Assembly: GCA_039105265.1 (NCBI GenBank)
Contig: JAPFFF010000006.1
Location: 3,472,001-3,536,000, forward strand
Direction: 5' to 3'
Origin: Tritrichomonas musculus
Lineage: Eukaryota; Parabasalia; Tritrichomonadida; Tritrichomonadidae
DNA: 64,000 nt
The position numbers were made by a program, and so were the translations under genes. Within the stretch, counting starts at the first letter, position 1, and the number at the start of each line of letters is the position of its first letter. Shown here piece after piece: positions 48,013 to 59,200 of this stretch. The notes under the pieces were generated by a model. The model was given only the letters and a program-made list of their open reading frames with translations, ran no database searches and was not told the origin of the DNA.

Positions 48013-48279
48013 ATGCCAGTAAAAAAACAAAGAAGGACGACACCGAAAAAGAAAGCACGACCCCCAGCAAACCCCGTAATGATCTTTACAGTCAAATCAG
48101 GATCATCAAATGCAACAGGATCATCAAAAGCAACAAGACCACCAAAAGCAATAAAAGAACTTGTACTCCCAGCATGGTATACGGATTTGTATAAACCATC
48201 ACCAAGATCATTTCGGAATACAATCCATATCAAAACCAAGCTCAAAAAAGATAAAAAGGATCGAAGAAAAGAACGATAA
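48013..48279 (+). CDS. Very basic small element protein
   Basis: This protein has 88 residues with Lys/Arg clusters at both ends (MPVKKQRRTTPKKKAR, KTKLKKDKKDRRKER). The composition resembles core or DNA-condensing proteins of adenovirus-like particles. Another frame starting at 48000 overlaps it but is less compositionally convincing. Inference from charge only. Confidence 0.5.
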   Translation: MPVKKQRRTTPKKKARPPANPVMIFTVKSGSSNATGSSKATRPPKAIKELVLPAWYTDLYKPSPRSFRNTIHIKTKLKKDKKDRRKER

Positions 48280-48327
48280 AAAATAATTTTATTTTTTGAT
48301 AATTTAATGAAAAATCAAAAATAAAAG

Positions 48328-48906
48328 ATGGTATCGAAAAAAAACAATCCAGGAAAAAACGCTAGACGTGCAAGGAATATAAAATTCGCAACAGGACCAC
48401 CACCAACAACAACCTCAGCGAAGACATTATCTGATATCAAAATCAAAAAATCAACAGCAAAGGTATTAAATCAAGCAGGAGAAGCAATGCAAGCAGCAGC
48501 TGATGTAGTAGAAGCAACAGCAGCTCCAGCTCCAAAGACACCAAGAAAATATTTAGATCTACCTGCTTATGATTGGTCACATGTTAATTTAAAAGATTTA
48601 CAAGATTTTGCGAGAAAAGAAGGAATCCATTTTTCACCTGATGATACAAAAGAAACATTACAAGCAATTCTTGCACGTTGGGCAGAAACAGGATATAAAA
48701 ATAAAAGAAAAACATCAAATAAACCAAGACAACCAAGGAAAAAACCGAATGGAACAAGAAAACCACGAGAAAGACATTATGGACCTCGATTACCAAGAAA
48801 AACAAGATCAGATAAAGGACAAAAGAAAGGAGAATTGAAAAAAGATGGAACACCTAGAAAGAAACCAGGACCACAAAAAGGATATAAAAGAAGAACAAAG
48901 AATTAA
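48328..48906 (+). CDS. Basic protein with SAP/HeH-like motif
   Basis: This protein has 192 residues. An Ala-rich middle is followed by a helix-extension-helix pattern (VNLKDLQDFARKEG...DTKETLQAILARWAE, ~88-120) like SAP/HeH DNA-binding motifs. A very basic tail follows (RQPRKKPNGTRKPRERH, KKPGPQKGYKRRTKN). It is probably a DNA-binding packaging or core protein of the element. It belongs to a run of three basic proteins (48013-50491). Confidence 0.55.
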   Translation: MVSKKNNPGKNARRARNIKFATGPPPTTTSAKTLSDIKIKKSTAKVLNQAGEAMQAAADVVEATAAPAPKTPRKYLDLPAYDWSHVNLKDLQDFARKEGIHFSPDDTKETLQAILARWAETGYKNKRKTSNKPRQPRKKPNGTRKPRERHYGPRLPRKTRSDKGQKKGELKKDGTPRKKPGPQKGYKRRTKN

Positions 48907-48946
48907 ATTTAAAAATTGAAATTCGATATTATTTTTGTAAGTAAAA

Positions 48947-50491
48947 ATGTCAAAAAAAGTGAATACAACACGATCAAATACAACATCAGAAGCGAAAAAA
49001 TTAATGAAACAAATATCAAATGCCAAAATGAGAACAGATGTTGGAAAAGGAGATAGTTATTCTTTTACTGATGATAGATATTATAGAATCAAAACAGTTG
49101 ATAATTTGGTTCATGTAATCAAAGGAGTTCATGAATATGTTTTTACTCCAAGAGAATGGGCAAAAAGGAAAAAAGGAACAAAAATTGTAGCTCAAGAAGT
49201 CAAAAAAGCTCATTCTGATGACCTGAATGCAGCATTAGCTTGGAAACGAAAAAAGAAAGCAGGAGAGAAAAAACAAGAGAAGATGGAATGGGTACTCAAA
49301 GGAGGAATTCCACCACAGTTACAGTCGAAAGAAAATGAGCCAAAGCCAAAAAAGGCGAAAGAAAATGAGCCAAAGCCAAAAAAGGCGAAAGAAAATGAGC
49401 CAAAGCCAAAAAAGGCGAAAGAAAATGAGCCAAAGCCAAAAAGAACAAGAGCAAATGTTCCTAGAGTAAAAGATTATGTTGATGCGAAAGAGAAGAAAAG
49501 ATTAGATAAAATATATAAAATGATAGCAAAATATGGTGAAATACCAAAAGCTAAAAGAATAGAAAAATTACAAAAATTAGGATATAAAGTAGATAACAAT
49601 ACAGATGACGAAAAATTAAATATCTGGTTACATGAAGCAGATTGTATTCAAAAAGGTCGATATCAATATTTATCTTATGGAACTTTATTTAATGCAATCA
49701 ATTCTATAGACTTAGAAGATGTTGAGCTCAATCCAATTCCAGCAGATGCAACAAGAATGGATTTAGCCCAAACAATGAAAGATATAGCAAAAGGTAAATT
49801 TGGGAAAAAATCAAAAAAGACGAAGACAAGAGCAAATGTTCCTAGAGCAAAAGATTTTGTTGAAGCGAAAGAGAAGAAACAAACAAAAAAGAATTCTCAA
49901 AAATGGGACTCATTGAGTAAAAATGATTTGTTTGATTTATTGAATCAAAATGGATATTTTGTCAATTTTAATTTATCGAAACAAGAATTAATTAAGCAAT
50001 GTAAAGATAATGGAATAACCATGCCAAAACAAAAACAACAGAGAAAACCAAAACCGAAAAAGGCGAAAGATAGTGAGCCAAAACCGAAAAAACCGCTATC
50101 TGAAGCAAAACAAAGAAATCAAGAATTGAGAGAAAAATATAAAGGAATTAAAATTGATAGTCTTCGAAGATTGTTAAGAAGAAATGGGATTGATTTTAAT
50201 GAAACAATGAAAAGAAAAGATATTATTGAATTAATTGAATCAAATAATCTAGTATATAAAAAGAGAGAAAGAAAACAAAAACCAATAACTGAAACAAATG
50301 TGGCAGTAGGAACACCCATTCCTCCTCCACCTCCACCGCCAGTGAGCGTTAGCGAACCTGTGCAACCACCAATAACAGAAACAAATGATGCAGTCGGTAC
50401 TCAAACTCAAAGACCTTCATTATCTAATCGATCACAATATGCTCAAACAATGGTGAAAAGATTAAATGAGCAAAAAAAAACTCTAACGTAG
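48947..50491 (+). CDS. Large basic protein with SAP/HeH-like motifs and Lys-Pro repeats
   Basis: This protein has 514 residues. Four KENEPKPKKA units lie at ~128-168. Two helix-extension-helix motifs follow (SLSKNDLFDLLNQNGYFVN, KIDSLRRLLRRNGIDFNE), and a shared segment RANVPR(V/A)KD(Y/F)V appears twice. The C-terminal end is Pro-rich. This is consistent with a DNA-associated core protein. The locus appears to continue as a coding-like stretch downstream, so the gene may be incomplete in this copy. Confidence 0.55.
   Translation: MSKKVNTTRSNTTSEAKKLMKQISNAKMRTDVGKGDSYSFTDDRYYRIKTVDNLVHVIKGVHEYVFTPREWAKRKKGTKIVAQEVKKAHSDDLNAALAWKRKKKAGEKKQEKMEWVLKGGIPPQLQSKENEPKPKKAKENEPKPKKAKENEPKPKKAKENEPKPKRTRANVPRVKDYVDAKEKKRLDKIYKMIAKYGEIPKAKRIEKLQKLGYKVDNNTDDEKLNIWLHEADCIQKGRYQYLSYGTLFNAINSIDLEDVELNPIPADATRMDLAQTMKDIAKGKFGKKSKKTKTRANVPRAKDFVEAKEKKQTKKNSQKWDSLSKNDLFDLLNQNGYFVNFNLSKQELIKQCKDNGITMPKQKQQRKPKPKKAKDSEPKPKKPLSEAKQRNQELREKYKGIKIDSLRRLLRRNGIDFNETMKRKDIIELIESNNLVYKKRERKQKPITETNVAVGTPIPPPPPPPVSVSEPVQPPITETNDAVGTQTQRPSLSNRSQYAQTMVKRLNEQKKTLT
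49331..49442 (+). repeat. 30-bp in-frame tandem repeat
   Basis: Four copies of a 30-bp unit starting GAAAATGAGCCAAAGCC encode KENEPKPKKA, the last copy varying at its end. The copies are nearly identical, so the expansion is recent. Confidence 0.9.
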
Positions 50492-51003
50492 TTCATGTAA
50501 ATCTTCCAATACAAAAACCAGAACCAAAACAAAAACAAAAACAAGTTATTACAACTCTTCCAAATATTGAGAAATTCAAACAAAATATTATTCAAGATTC
50601 AATAAAACCAACAAAAACGGTTCAAAAAGAGTCACCGTTAAGAACTCAATATGATGATAATCCTGAATTTTATGATAATTATTTTGATAATCCACAATCT
50701 GATTTTGAAGATAATTATTTTGATAATCCACCATCTGAATTACCAAAACAAGAACCAATAGTCGAAATTGATTATAATTATGTTCCAATTGAAGATGATC
50801 TGAGAATAACCAATTCAAATCAACCAAAACAAAAACAAAAACCAAAACAAAAAGGAAAATGGAGGTCCAAAGATGAGATATATAATGAGATGGTCAAGAA
50901 ATTAGAAAGGAAAGGAATTCCAATTCCTGAAGGTGCAACTATCAAACAATTAAAAGATTTAGATAAAACGGTTAAAGGGCAATCTGGTCGACCAAAAAAA
51001 TAA
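50492..51003 (+). pseudogene. Coding-like stretch without its own start
   Basis: This is a long open stretch rich in Pro, Lys and Gln with short repeats (YDNYFDNP, EDNYFDNPP) and a C-terminal helical motif (IYNEMVKKLERKGIPIPEG) that again resembles SAP/HeH. It has no ATG near its beginning. It is probably a remnant of a gene of this locus in a broken copy. Confidence 0.45.
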
Positions 51004-51240
51004 ATGAAAGGTCAACGATATGTACACAAGTCAAAGTGGAAAATAATTTGGGTTATTGACGATGATGGTTCTAGAAAACCGTTTCTTCTTGATGAAAAAG
51101 GTTCATTGGCATTGATGTATTTTCCAAAGAATGAAAATAGAAATCTTCGAAAAGAAATACAAAAAATTTATCCCAAAAAAACACTTCATCCAATTGGACC
51201 AATTCGATTTCATGATTTTAGAAATCAAGATAAAGGTTGA
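51004..51240 (+). CDS. Small basic element protein
   Basis: This protein has 78 residues (MKGQRYVHKSKWKIIW to FRNQDKG). It is compact and basic with no known motif. Its ATG follows the preceding stop at once, with no space for a separate promoter. Confidence 0.45.
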   Translation: MKGQRYVHKSKWKIIWVIDDDGSRKPFLLDEKGSLALMYFPKNENRNLRKEIQKIYPKKTLHPIGPIRFHDFRNQDKG

Positions 51241-51360
51241 AATATTGGCTTATTGAAAATATTTGGATCTTTTCTTGGATTTAATAAGACTGCTGGTTTA
51301 GCACTAATTTTTTTATTAAAACTTCCAAATGCCATTCTTTTTATTTATTTTTAAAAAAAA

Positions 51361-51627
51361 ATGACTTTATCATTACCAAAAGCTTTAAAGGACGATAGAC
51401 AAGAATTAAGACATTTATTTAGTGAAATCAAAAGTGAATTATTTGATACATTTATGAATACAGATAGTTTTACTGAGTCTTGTGAATGTATGAATATTTC
51501 AAAAATATAAGTGTTATAGAAAAAGAAATAGAAACAGATTTTAATGAACTTGAAGATATTATATTTAGGATGAAACAAACATTAGATCGCACATTAGTCA
51601 TCAAAAAGTATTTTCAAATTTCATAAA
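51361..51627 (+). pseudogene. Small helical gene remnant
   Basis: Coding-like stretch (MTLSLPKALKDDRQEL at its start) with helical, acidic character. It looks broken in this copy. It lies between the small basic gene and the gene at 51647. Confidence 0.35.
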
Positions 51628-51646
51628 TTTTTTCAGAAACTCAAAA

Positions 51647-52180
51647 ATGATTAAGAAAAGAGCAGCGAATGCAGGAGTAAATGCTAATATTTCGTTAGAG
51701 CCTTCAGCAGCTAGTCAAAGTACAAACAACTTAACAAATAATATAATAATTAATAAAAGAGATGATGGGAAAGAAGATATTGTTATAACTCGTGAAATTG
51801 AATTACCTGATATCAAAAATATTGAAATTGAAAAAGATGTTAAATATTTAATTTTAGAAACATATGCAAAAATATTATTAGATCAAGATAAAGCTTTAAT
51901 TTCGAATTTAATATCTAAAAATTGTATTATTATACCAATTGCAAGTTTACAAGAAATAATCAAAACAATATTAGGTAAAAATTGTTCATCTGTAGAAATT
52001 TATATTGATGAAGATATTAAATGTTGTGCATCTAAAGCATCACCTATTCGAAAAATTGAAGCAATAAAAATAATTAATGAAGATGGTGAAATGGTAACAG
52101 ATTTCAAACAAGTTTATAACAAAGAATTTAATGATTTAGTTAATGTTTATCATCTTTGTTTGAAATATGTTGTTGTATAA
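51647..52180 (+). CDS. Element protein of unknown function
   Basis: This protein has 177 residues. An N-terminal polar region (ANISLEPSAASQSTNN) is followed by a mixed alpha/beta domain (YLILETYAKILLDQDKALIS, SSVEIYIDEDIKCC). No family recognised. It is convergent with the huge fibre-like gene at 52191, with only 10 bases between them. Confidence 0.5.
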   Translation: MIKKRAANAGVNANISLEPSAASQSTNNLTNNIIINKRDDGKEDIVITREIELPDIKNIEIEKDVKYLILETYAKILLDQDKALISNLISKNCIIIPIASLQEIIKTILGKNCSSVEIYIDEDIKCCASKASPIRKIEAIKIINEDGEMVTDFKQVYNKEFNDLVNVYHLCLKYVVV

Positions 52181-52190
52181 GATCGAACTT

Positions 52191-55100
52191 TTATTGATAC
52201 ACATTCCATTTCAATTGCTTAATGTAAATCTGTCTGTCTAGATATTGATCTAAATTCATTCTTACATTAAAGTCATATTTATCATCTGTAGCTTGATATT
52301 GAACAACTTTTACTTTCTTTGATCCATATATTTCATCGAGTAAAGCAATCTTTGATCCGTGGAGAATTCTCACAAAATGTTTTTCACCACTCTTCTCTTT
52401 AAATATTATTAACAATTCATATGCATCAGAATCGAACTCGACACTAATCGTTAAAATATTTTTGTGTGAATCATAATTGATTCCTGTTAATTCATCAATC
52501 CATTGAATATCACAATCAACAAAGCCAGAATAAAATATTTTCCATTCATTTTCTTCATCTTTATGATTCTTGAATGAAACAAAGAAGTCCATAAATAATC
52601 CAAGAACATCTTCAACAGGATATTTTTCATTTGATCTAACAACTTTGAAATATTTAATATCAGAATAACCATTTATGTCTTCCATATAATCATCAACAGA
52701 CGAACTAATATTTCCAAATCCATCAAAGGTACAATAAACTTTTGAAACATTATTTCTATATTTTTCATCATAAACAGTTTCAATGGTTAAATCTTTCACG
52801 ATTCTATATTTAAATTCTCCAACTTTTGAAAAAATGATGAATGTTCCAGAGTTTGAATAAAAGTTCAATAGCAATACAATGCAAAATTCACCATCAGCAG
52901 AATCATATTGAAAAATCATATATTTGTCATCATAATTCCTTGGAATAAATTTAAATCTGAGTTCAAATTCTCCATTAACAAAATAGAAATAACCAATATA
53001 TGTTTTTGGATTATCAGAAATATTCTTATATCTATCATTTTTGATGAATTCAACCAAAGCATTCTCAAAAGTTTTCTCTAAATCGATTCGATTATCTGTT
53101 TTCAAAACTATTTCATCTTGTTTAATTATTTTTTCCGCTAGTTTTAATTTGGTATCTAATTCTCCTGTTTCACTTTCGATAAAAAAGCGCCAATCATTGC
53201 TCTCATTTGGATAATAATTTATGTTATAAGTTGTTCCATCAATTTCTATACTGTAATAAATATCGGAATTCTCAGGTACATTTTCATTATAATCAAACAG
53301 AAAATCAAAATTCTTGACCACACCAGCATCAGTAATCGTTCCAACAAGACGAGTTCCCCTAGTCATTTTTATTTTGGCTTCCCACCTTCCTGAACTATCT
53401 CGGACATTTTCAAAAGGCACATCGACAGCATCTTTATATATTAAATCCTTTTTCTCTCGATATTTGGAGACGTCTTTCTTCAAGGCATATTGATCCAGAT
53501 CGTCGATTGTCGCATAATCATCAGGAATTTCAGGGATTTCACTTTTCAAAGCATATTTTGCATCCGCTTCTTCTTTCGTATATAATTCTTCAATATTTGG
53601 TTTCTTAGCTAATTCTTGTTGAATAGTTTCTAAAGCAGTATTTACTTCGTCAGTTGTTGGATATTCAAGACTCAACATTGCAACATCATTTTGATGACTA
53701 TTTACTGCTAATGCATTTATTTTTTCATCTAAAGCTTCAATATCAGATAGAAAAGCAATATCAGCTGGAGTTTTCTCAACTAAAAGTCTAATAAATGTAT
53801 TCTTTTCAATAACACAACCAATTAATTTAGCATCTGTATTTTCTCCAGTCAAGGTAATTGTTTTTCCTGATTTATCAATCCATGATAAATATTTTGTACG
53901 ATATTCTTCAGATTTTGGAAGACCTTCAATTGTGATGCTATCTATTGTTGTTGTTGTATCAACTCCTTTATAATCAGTTATTGTACCTTGTTCAATTTTG
54001 ATATAAACTCGTTTTTGACCTTCAGAGGTGAATAATTTAAATACACAAATACCATTTTTTAATTCTTCTTCTGCAGTTAAAATTATTGGAACATCCATTT
54101 CATTAACTTTGATAACTATATCAATTGTATCCATTCTTGTTAGTTCACTTCTGGAAATATAATCACTTTCAATTTCCTCAATTTTATCTACAATTTTCAA
54201 TAAAGGTTTCTTCATTGAATCTCTAAATGAATAACATAATTGTTTTCCACCACCTACTGTTAAAATTTGTTCTTCTTCTTTTTCATCAAATATTGGAATT
54301 GTTGTTGCACCAGATTCACACCAATTTCTTACACCAGATAATGAAACTCCATCACTTCTTGATAAATCTGCTAATTCCATTTCTGCATTTGATTCTACCC
54401 AAGCTTTCCACATATTACTTACAACACCAGAAATACTTTTTATACCAAATGATATACCTTTTGCACTAAAACCTATCAAACCAGCTACCATTTGAATATT
54501 TTGTCTTAATCTAATTTTATCAACATCAGCTTCTAATTTTTCAGTTATTTTTTCAGTTAGAGTCATTCTTGTTTTTAAATTTTCAACGGATTTATCTAAA
54601 TTATCAACATCAACAGAAACAACATCAATCGTATTTGAAACTAAATTTAAATCTGATCTCATTGTTGTAATATTGTCAGCTGTAATAATTTTTGATGAAG
54701 TTATGTTGTAATCAGTATATAAAGTAGTTGCTGCATTTGGATTTGGACTCACTTCATAATATTGTTGATTAATTATATATTCAAATGGATTAGTATTTTT
54801 ATCCCAATTAATTTCTTCAATTGGATCTACTAAATCTTTTCTTAAATATAATACTAAATCTTGATTCTCAATTCCATGTCGAGATGAATAATCATAAGTT
54901 AATTTTTCAATTGTATCTAAATCACCTTTTAAACTCATATAATTTTTATCATAATCAGCAGTACCTGTATACAAATTTTCAGGAATAAAACTTAATCGAT
55001 TATTATATTTTGGAGAATCAATTTTGAAATCTAAATATACTCTTTCCCAATTTGAAAAATTCAAACTATCTTTTTTCGTTGAATAACCATTAATATAAGC

Positions 55101-56192
55101 ATGAACCGAAGCACAATTATAAATAACATCACCTTCTAAATATTTTGGTAACCAAACTTCAACATCAAAATTTAAACCATATTTATCACCTTTTTCGATT
55201 GTACCATCTTTTAATAATACTTTCGATTCAATATCCCAAATTCTTTTTAATTTTTCAAAGATGTTTGTTTCCCATTCGTTCTGATTAGTACCTACCAAAA
55301 TATTTATTGGAGTTCTTTTAATCATAATTAACGCTCCATCTCTTTCTTGATATTTTGTTTGACTTTTACCTGATTCTTGTTCATTTCTTTTATTTATAAT
55401 TTTACCATTTATTCGACCTTTAATATTATTCCCAGTCCATCTTCCATTACTATAAATATAAGTCCAAATATTTCCAAAACAATGTTCTTTAAATTCAAAT
55501 TTTAAACCGTCAGGAATACTATAATCAGTAGGAATTGTCCATTTCATTGTATATACATCAATATTATCAGTCAATGTTTCTTCGGTTATGACACTTGGTT
55601 TGTATAAATATAAGTTATCAGATTCATGTAATTTCAAACTATTTCTAGAATCTATGATATCACATTTGATGGAAGGTAATGTTGATTTCAAATGTGTTAA
55701 TGGTAATTGATAAATAATACTAATTTCACCATTAATGTACAAAGATTTCAAATCAAGATTTAAATTCTTATCAACAGCTAAAAAAGGATATTGAGAATTA
55801 TGTTCATTAATATTAACTTTATTATCTTCAACTATAAAAATTCCTGGACATACAAAATGCTTATTAATAATGTAAATTGATAATTGATGAATATAATTTC
55901 CTTCAATATCGATAAAAACATTTTTTCTTAAATTTATTTTAAACACTTCAGTCTTTTCATCGATTTGTAATAATTTTGTGATATCTTCTTGGTTCATGTC
56001 AATATTTAATCTTTTCATAACATTAGTATCAAAATTAAATTCATCTTCAGTTAATGCATCTCTAGTCACATGATAATCAGAAAAACCTTCAACAGTTTCA
56101 AACTCATTCGATTTTGATGTTAACAATTGAGAACCTAAATATGTTTTACCATCTACTTTAAATTGAATATCGCCCTTAAATTTAGTCAGCAT
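52191..56192 (-). CDS. Very large fibre-like protein with phage tail-fibre type motif
   Basis: About 1333 residues. The N-terminal ~470 residues are beta-rich. Coiled-coil segments (NLDKSVENLKTRMTLTEKIT) and a Gly-rich hydrophobic patch (QMVAGLIGFSAKGISFGI) follow at ~515-590. A segment near 880-920 reads LYTKEEADAKYALKSEIPE and YATIDDLDQYALKKDV, the trimeric tail-fibre motif known from phages. The C-terminal ~400 residues are beta-rich. The layout suggests a trimeric fibre or receptor-binding protein of the particle. I chose the ATG at 56192 (MLTKFKGDIQFKV), about 30 bases after the end of the preceding gene. Confidence 0.6.
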   Translation of the reverse strand: MLTKFKGDIQFKVDGKTYLGSQLLTSKSNEFETVEGFSDYHVTRDALTEDEFNFDTNVMKRLNIDMNQEDITKLLQIDEKTEVFKINLRKNVFIDIEGNYIHQLSIYIINKHFVCPGIFIVEDNKVNINEHNSQYPFLAVDKNLNLDLKSLYINGEISIIYQLPLTHLKSTLPSIKCDIIDSRNSLKLHESDNLYLYKPSVITEETLTDNIDVYTMKWTIPTDYSIPDGLKFEFKEHCFGNIWTYIYSNGRWTGNNIKGRINGKIINKRNEQESGKSQTKYQERDGALIMIKRTPINILVGTNQNEWETNIFEKLKRIWDIESKVLLKDGTIEKGDKYGLNFDVEVWLPKYLEGDVIYNCASVHAYINGYSTKKDSLNFSNWERVYLDFKIDSPKYNNRLSFIPENLYTGTADYDKNYMSLKGDLDTIEKLTYDYSSRHGIENQDLVLYLRKDLVDPIEEINWDKNTNPFEYIINQQYYEVSPNPNAATTLYTDYNITSSKIITADNITTMRSDLNLVSNTIDVVSVDVDNLDKSVENLKTRMTLTEKITEKLEADVDKIRLRQNIQMVAGLIGFSAKGISFGIKSISGVVSNMWKAWVESNAEMELADLSRSDGVSLSGVRNWCESGATTIPIFDEKEEEQILTVGGGKQLCYSFRDSMKKPLLKIVDKIEEIESDYISRSELTRMDTIDIVIKVNEMDVPIILTAEEELKNGICVFKLFTSEGQKRVYIKIEQGTITDYKGVDTTTTIDSITIEGLPKSEEYRTKYLSWIDKSGKTITLTGENTDAKLIGCVIEKNTFIRLLVEKTPADIAFLSDIEALDEKINALAVNSHQNDVAMLSLEYPTTDEVNTALETIQQELAKKPNIEELYTKEEADAKYALKSEIPEIPDDYATIDDLDQYALKKDVSKYREKKDLIYKDAVDVPFENVRDSSGRWEAKIKMTRGTRLVGTITDAGVVKNFDFLFDYNENVPENSDIYYSIEIDGTTYNINYYPNESNDWRFFIESETGELDTKLKLAEKIIKQDEIVLKTDNRIDLEKTFENALVEFIKNDRYKNISDNPKTYIGYFYFVNGEFELRFKFIPRNYDDKYMIFQYDSADGEFCIVLLLNFYSNSGTFIIFSKVGEFKYRIVKDLTIETVYDEKYRNNVSKVYCTFDGFGNISSSVDDYMEDINGYSDIKYFKVVRSNEKYPVEDVLGLFMDFFVSFKNHKDEENEWKIFYSGFVDCDIQWIDELTGINYDSHKNILTISVEFDSDAYELLIIFKEKSGEKHFVRILHGSKIALLDEIYGSKKVKVVQYQATDDKYDFNVRMNLDQYLDRQIYIKQLKWNVYQ

Positions 56193-56220
56193 TTTTTTAC
56201 ATTTGCAACAAAAATAAGAT

Positions 56221-59200
56221 TTACTCAATTGTGGAACATTTTTCTTCTAATAACTGAATTCTACTATCATAAAATTTATCACATTCAATATTTTTAGTTT
56301 TATCTTCTAAGATCTTAATTCGATTCTCAGTTGTCAAATTTTCAAACGTTAGATCAGTTTCAATATTTTTACATTTACGTTCCAAAGCAGTTAATTTGTC
56401 ATCTGATACTGTTCCACTACCTCCACATTGACATTGATTCTCTTCTAATCGAGATAAATCTTCTGAAAGACCAGCACAAAATGACCAAATCTCTTTGATT
56501 CCTTGATTTAACCATTTTAATTGATCTAGTTCTTCGTCTTGCCATTTCTTTAATTTTTCTTCCAATGTTAATACAACTGGTTTTTCCTCATTTAATGCCA
56601 ATGTTTGAGCTTTATTATTTATGACAAAACCTTCTTTATTTCGATATTCTTGACTCTCAGTAGTATCAGCAGAAAATACATTTCCAATTTGATCAACATT
56701 TGATTCTAAGGTTGATACCCTTTCAGTATAATTTTTCATTGTATTTTCTAAATTTGTTATTCTAGTTAATGTATCAAAATCTATAGAACCTCCTGATGAT
56801 GATGAACCAAGAGTGGCCAAATAATTTTTGAAATTCTCATTTGCAGGTAATTGATAATATACAATAATTCGATTATCTAATTCAATATCAGGTTCTATAT
56901 TTTCTTCTTGATCTTCCCAAAAATTCAAATCATTTTCATCTTCTAACATTTTTAAATTAAATGTACCAATTATTTGAATCATTACTTTATCAACATTTGC
57001 ATCTTTTGTTATTGAATATGTATATAATTTTGATGACAAATTTGATTCAATTTGATTAGAACTAATTTGAACATCAAATACTAAATCAATATTTGATAAT
57101 GCATAACCTAATTTAGTTATATCTCTTTCTCTTTCGAAAACATGAATTATTAAATGATCAGCATGATAATGATCAATTCCTTTTAATTCAATATTTAAGA
57201 TCGTATTTGAATTAGAATCAATTGAATAAGTACAAGTTTTAAATGCATGTCTACCATGATCGTCAAATATTTCAGAACCATGTTGTTCAAAATTAACAAA
57301 ACCATAAGCAGCTAATTCTTGAGGTTTTAAAGGTTTTAACGGAATTGAGTTTTTCATTGATTCTGCAAATATTGAATTTCTAAATATTAATCCTAATTGT
57401 TTATTTGTCAGATGATTATTTTCTAAATCTTGATCAGTTTCATTTAAAGCATTATAAGTAAGATTAATATAATCAAAAATTCGATCAATAATTTGATGTT
57501 CAGCTTCTCGTTCTGCATTCATTTTGTCTAAATCTATTTCATCAAAAACTTCAGAATATGTTTGGGGTTGAACTGATCGAAACGTTGTTCCTTTCTTTTT
57601 GTTTTTTCCAATTTGAGCTGTATCAACAACTTTTTGAGTATAATAATTATCAACAATTTGTTGATTTGTCCATTGATGAATCGCCGTAAAAGCGGATGAT
57701 GTCAATACGATATATTTATTATCGGCTCTTTTGTACCGAATTGCCCAACCTTTTGGAAAATAAACTAAATCATTACAGGTTAGAGTTGTTTGTTTTGTCG
57801 CCGCAACATCACCGTCCTCATCTTTTTCTTCCCAATCAAGAGTTTCAATAGTAAAATGTTTTAATTTTTCAAGGACTTCTTGATCAATTGATGGTAAACC
57901 TGATATTTGACGATAAACATCAAGTGTTTTTGATTTATCATTTGAACCATCACCAATCAAAATACCTTTTGGAAAATAAGATTGAATATTCACTTCTAAT
58001 CGTTTTGTTGATGTATCTTCACCTGGTAATTGAATTTCTTTTTTTTCAACATCGTCTAAATCAACTATTTTGTGACAAATTTCTGAAACTGTTTTTGATA
58101 GTTTTGTCGCTGATCCATTCTTAATTTGTTCCTCTGTTGTTCCTTTGGGAAAATAATATAACGGAAATGATGGTCTTGTAGTTCCATCATCATAAAAATT
58201 CGATAAGCAATTAATAATTTTATGTGAATGAACATGTCTAGAATTACCGGAATTGTAGAATAAGACGAGACCGTTGAACCTTGAAATTTGTCTTGGATAA
58301 ATATATTCTTCTTTTTTGACCTTGCCCTCTGAAGATACTTCTCTTTCGAATGTTAAATCATTCATAAAATGAGTTATTGAATCTGTTAATTTTGGAATTG
58401 ATTTCAAAGCAGAATGTAACTCAATTATATTTTTTGATGACGTGGAACCGTCAAGAACATAGGCACTGTGGAGAAAGAGTGGCTTGATATCAAAAACCAA
58501 TTTTGGAAGATCCTCTGTTTCATCAAGAATTGAAAATGATTTTTTTCTCACATCGAATAAATCATTGACTTTCTGTCCAACTTTATTAGCTGAAACAGTA
58601 TTTGAACTTATCGTTGGTTTTCCATAATCCGCGGATGGTGTTGATCTCGGATACCATTGTAGCATAAAATTATATTTTGCATTTCCTTCGTCGTCTAAAT
58701 TTTGAAGTTGTGAATAGATTTGGTTTGGAGTTAATGTTTTGTTTTCCTCGGAATGTTGAAAATTAAATTGAACAGAATTCTGAAAAACACTAGGGTAGGT
58801 TTTTGGATAAAGATAAGTGTCATTTTGAATTTTTGGAATGACTGGTTCAATTATGTCTAATCTATTTTTTATTTGAGTATCAGCATTTTCTCTTGCTGTC
58901 GTTTCAGATATTAATGATGTATTCGTATTTGATTTAAATGTATTATAGTCAGTTAGATGATTATTCAAATTTGTTTCCACAGTTGTGGTTTTTGTTTTAT
59001 TTTCGTTCAAATCTGTTGTTAGAGTATCAATTTGAGCTTTATTGGCATTAATAGATGTTGTTAAATTTGCTTTGATTACATTATCTTTTGTATCCATTGT
59101 TCTTTCTAATTCATCTTTATCCGCGGCTTGAATTTGTCCAATATCTTCATAAATATTTTTTAAATTTTTAGTTCCTTTATCAGTGTTCCAAATTACTGTC

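Noticed and set aside
48000-48194. Alternative 64-residue frame overlapping the basic gene at 48013
   Set aside because: The 48013 frame is longer and its Lys/Arg-rich composition is more coherent; both cannot easily be real.
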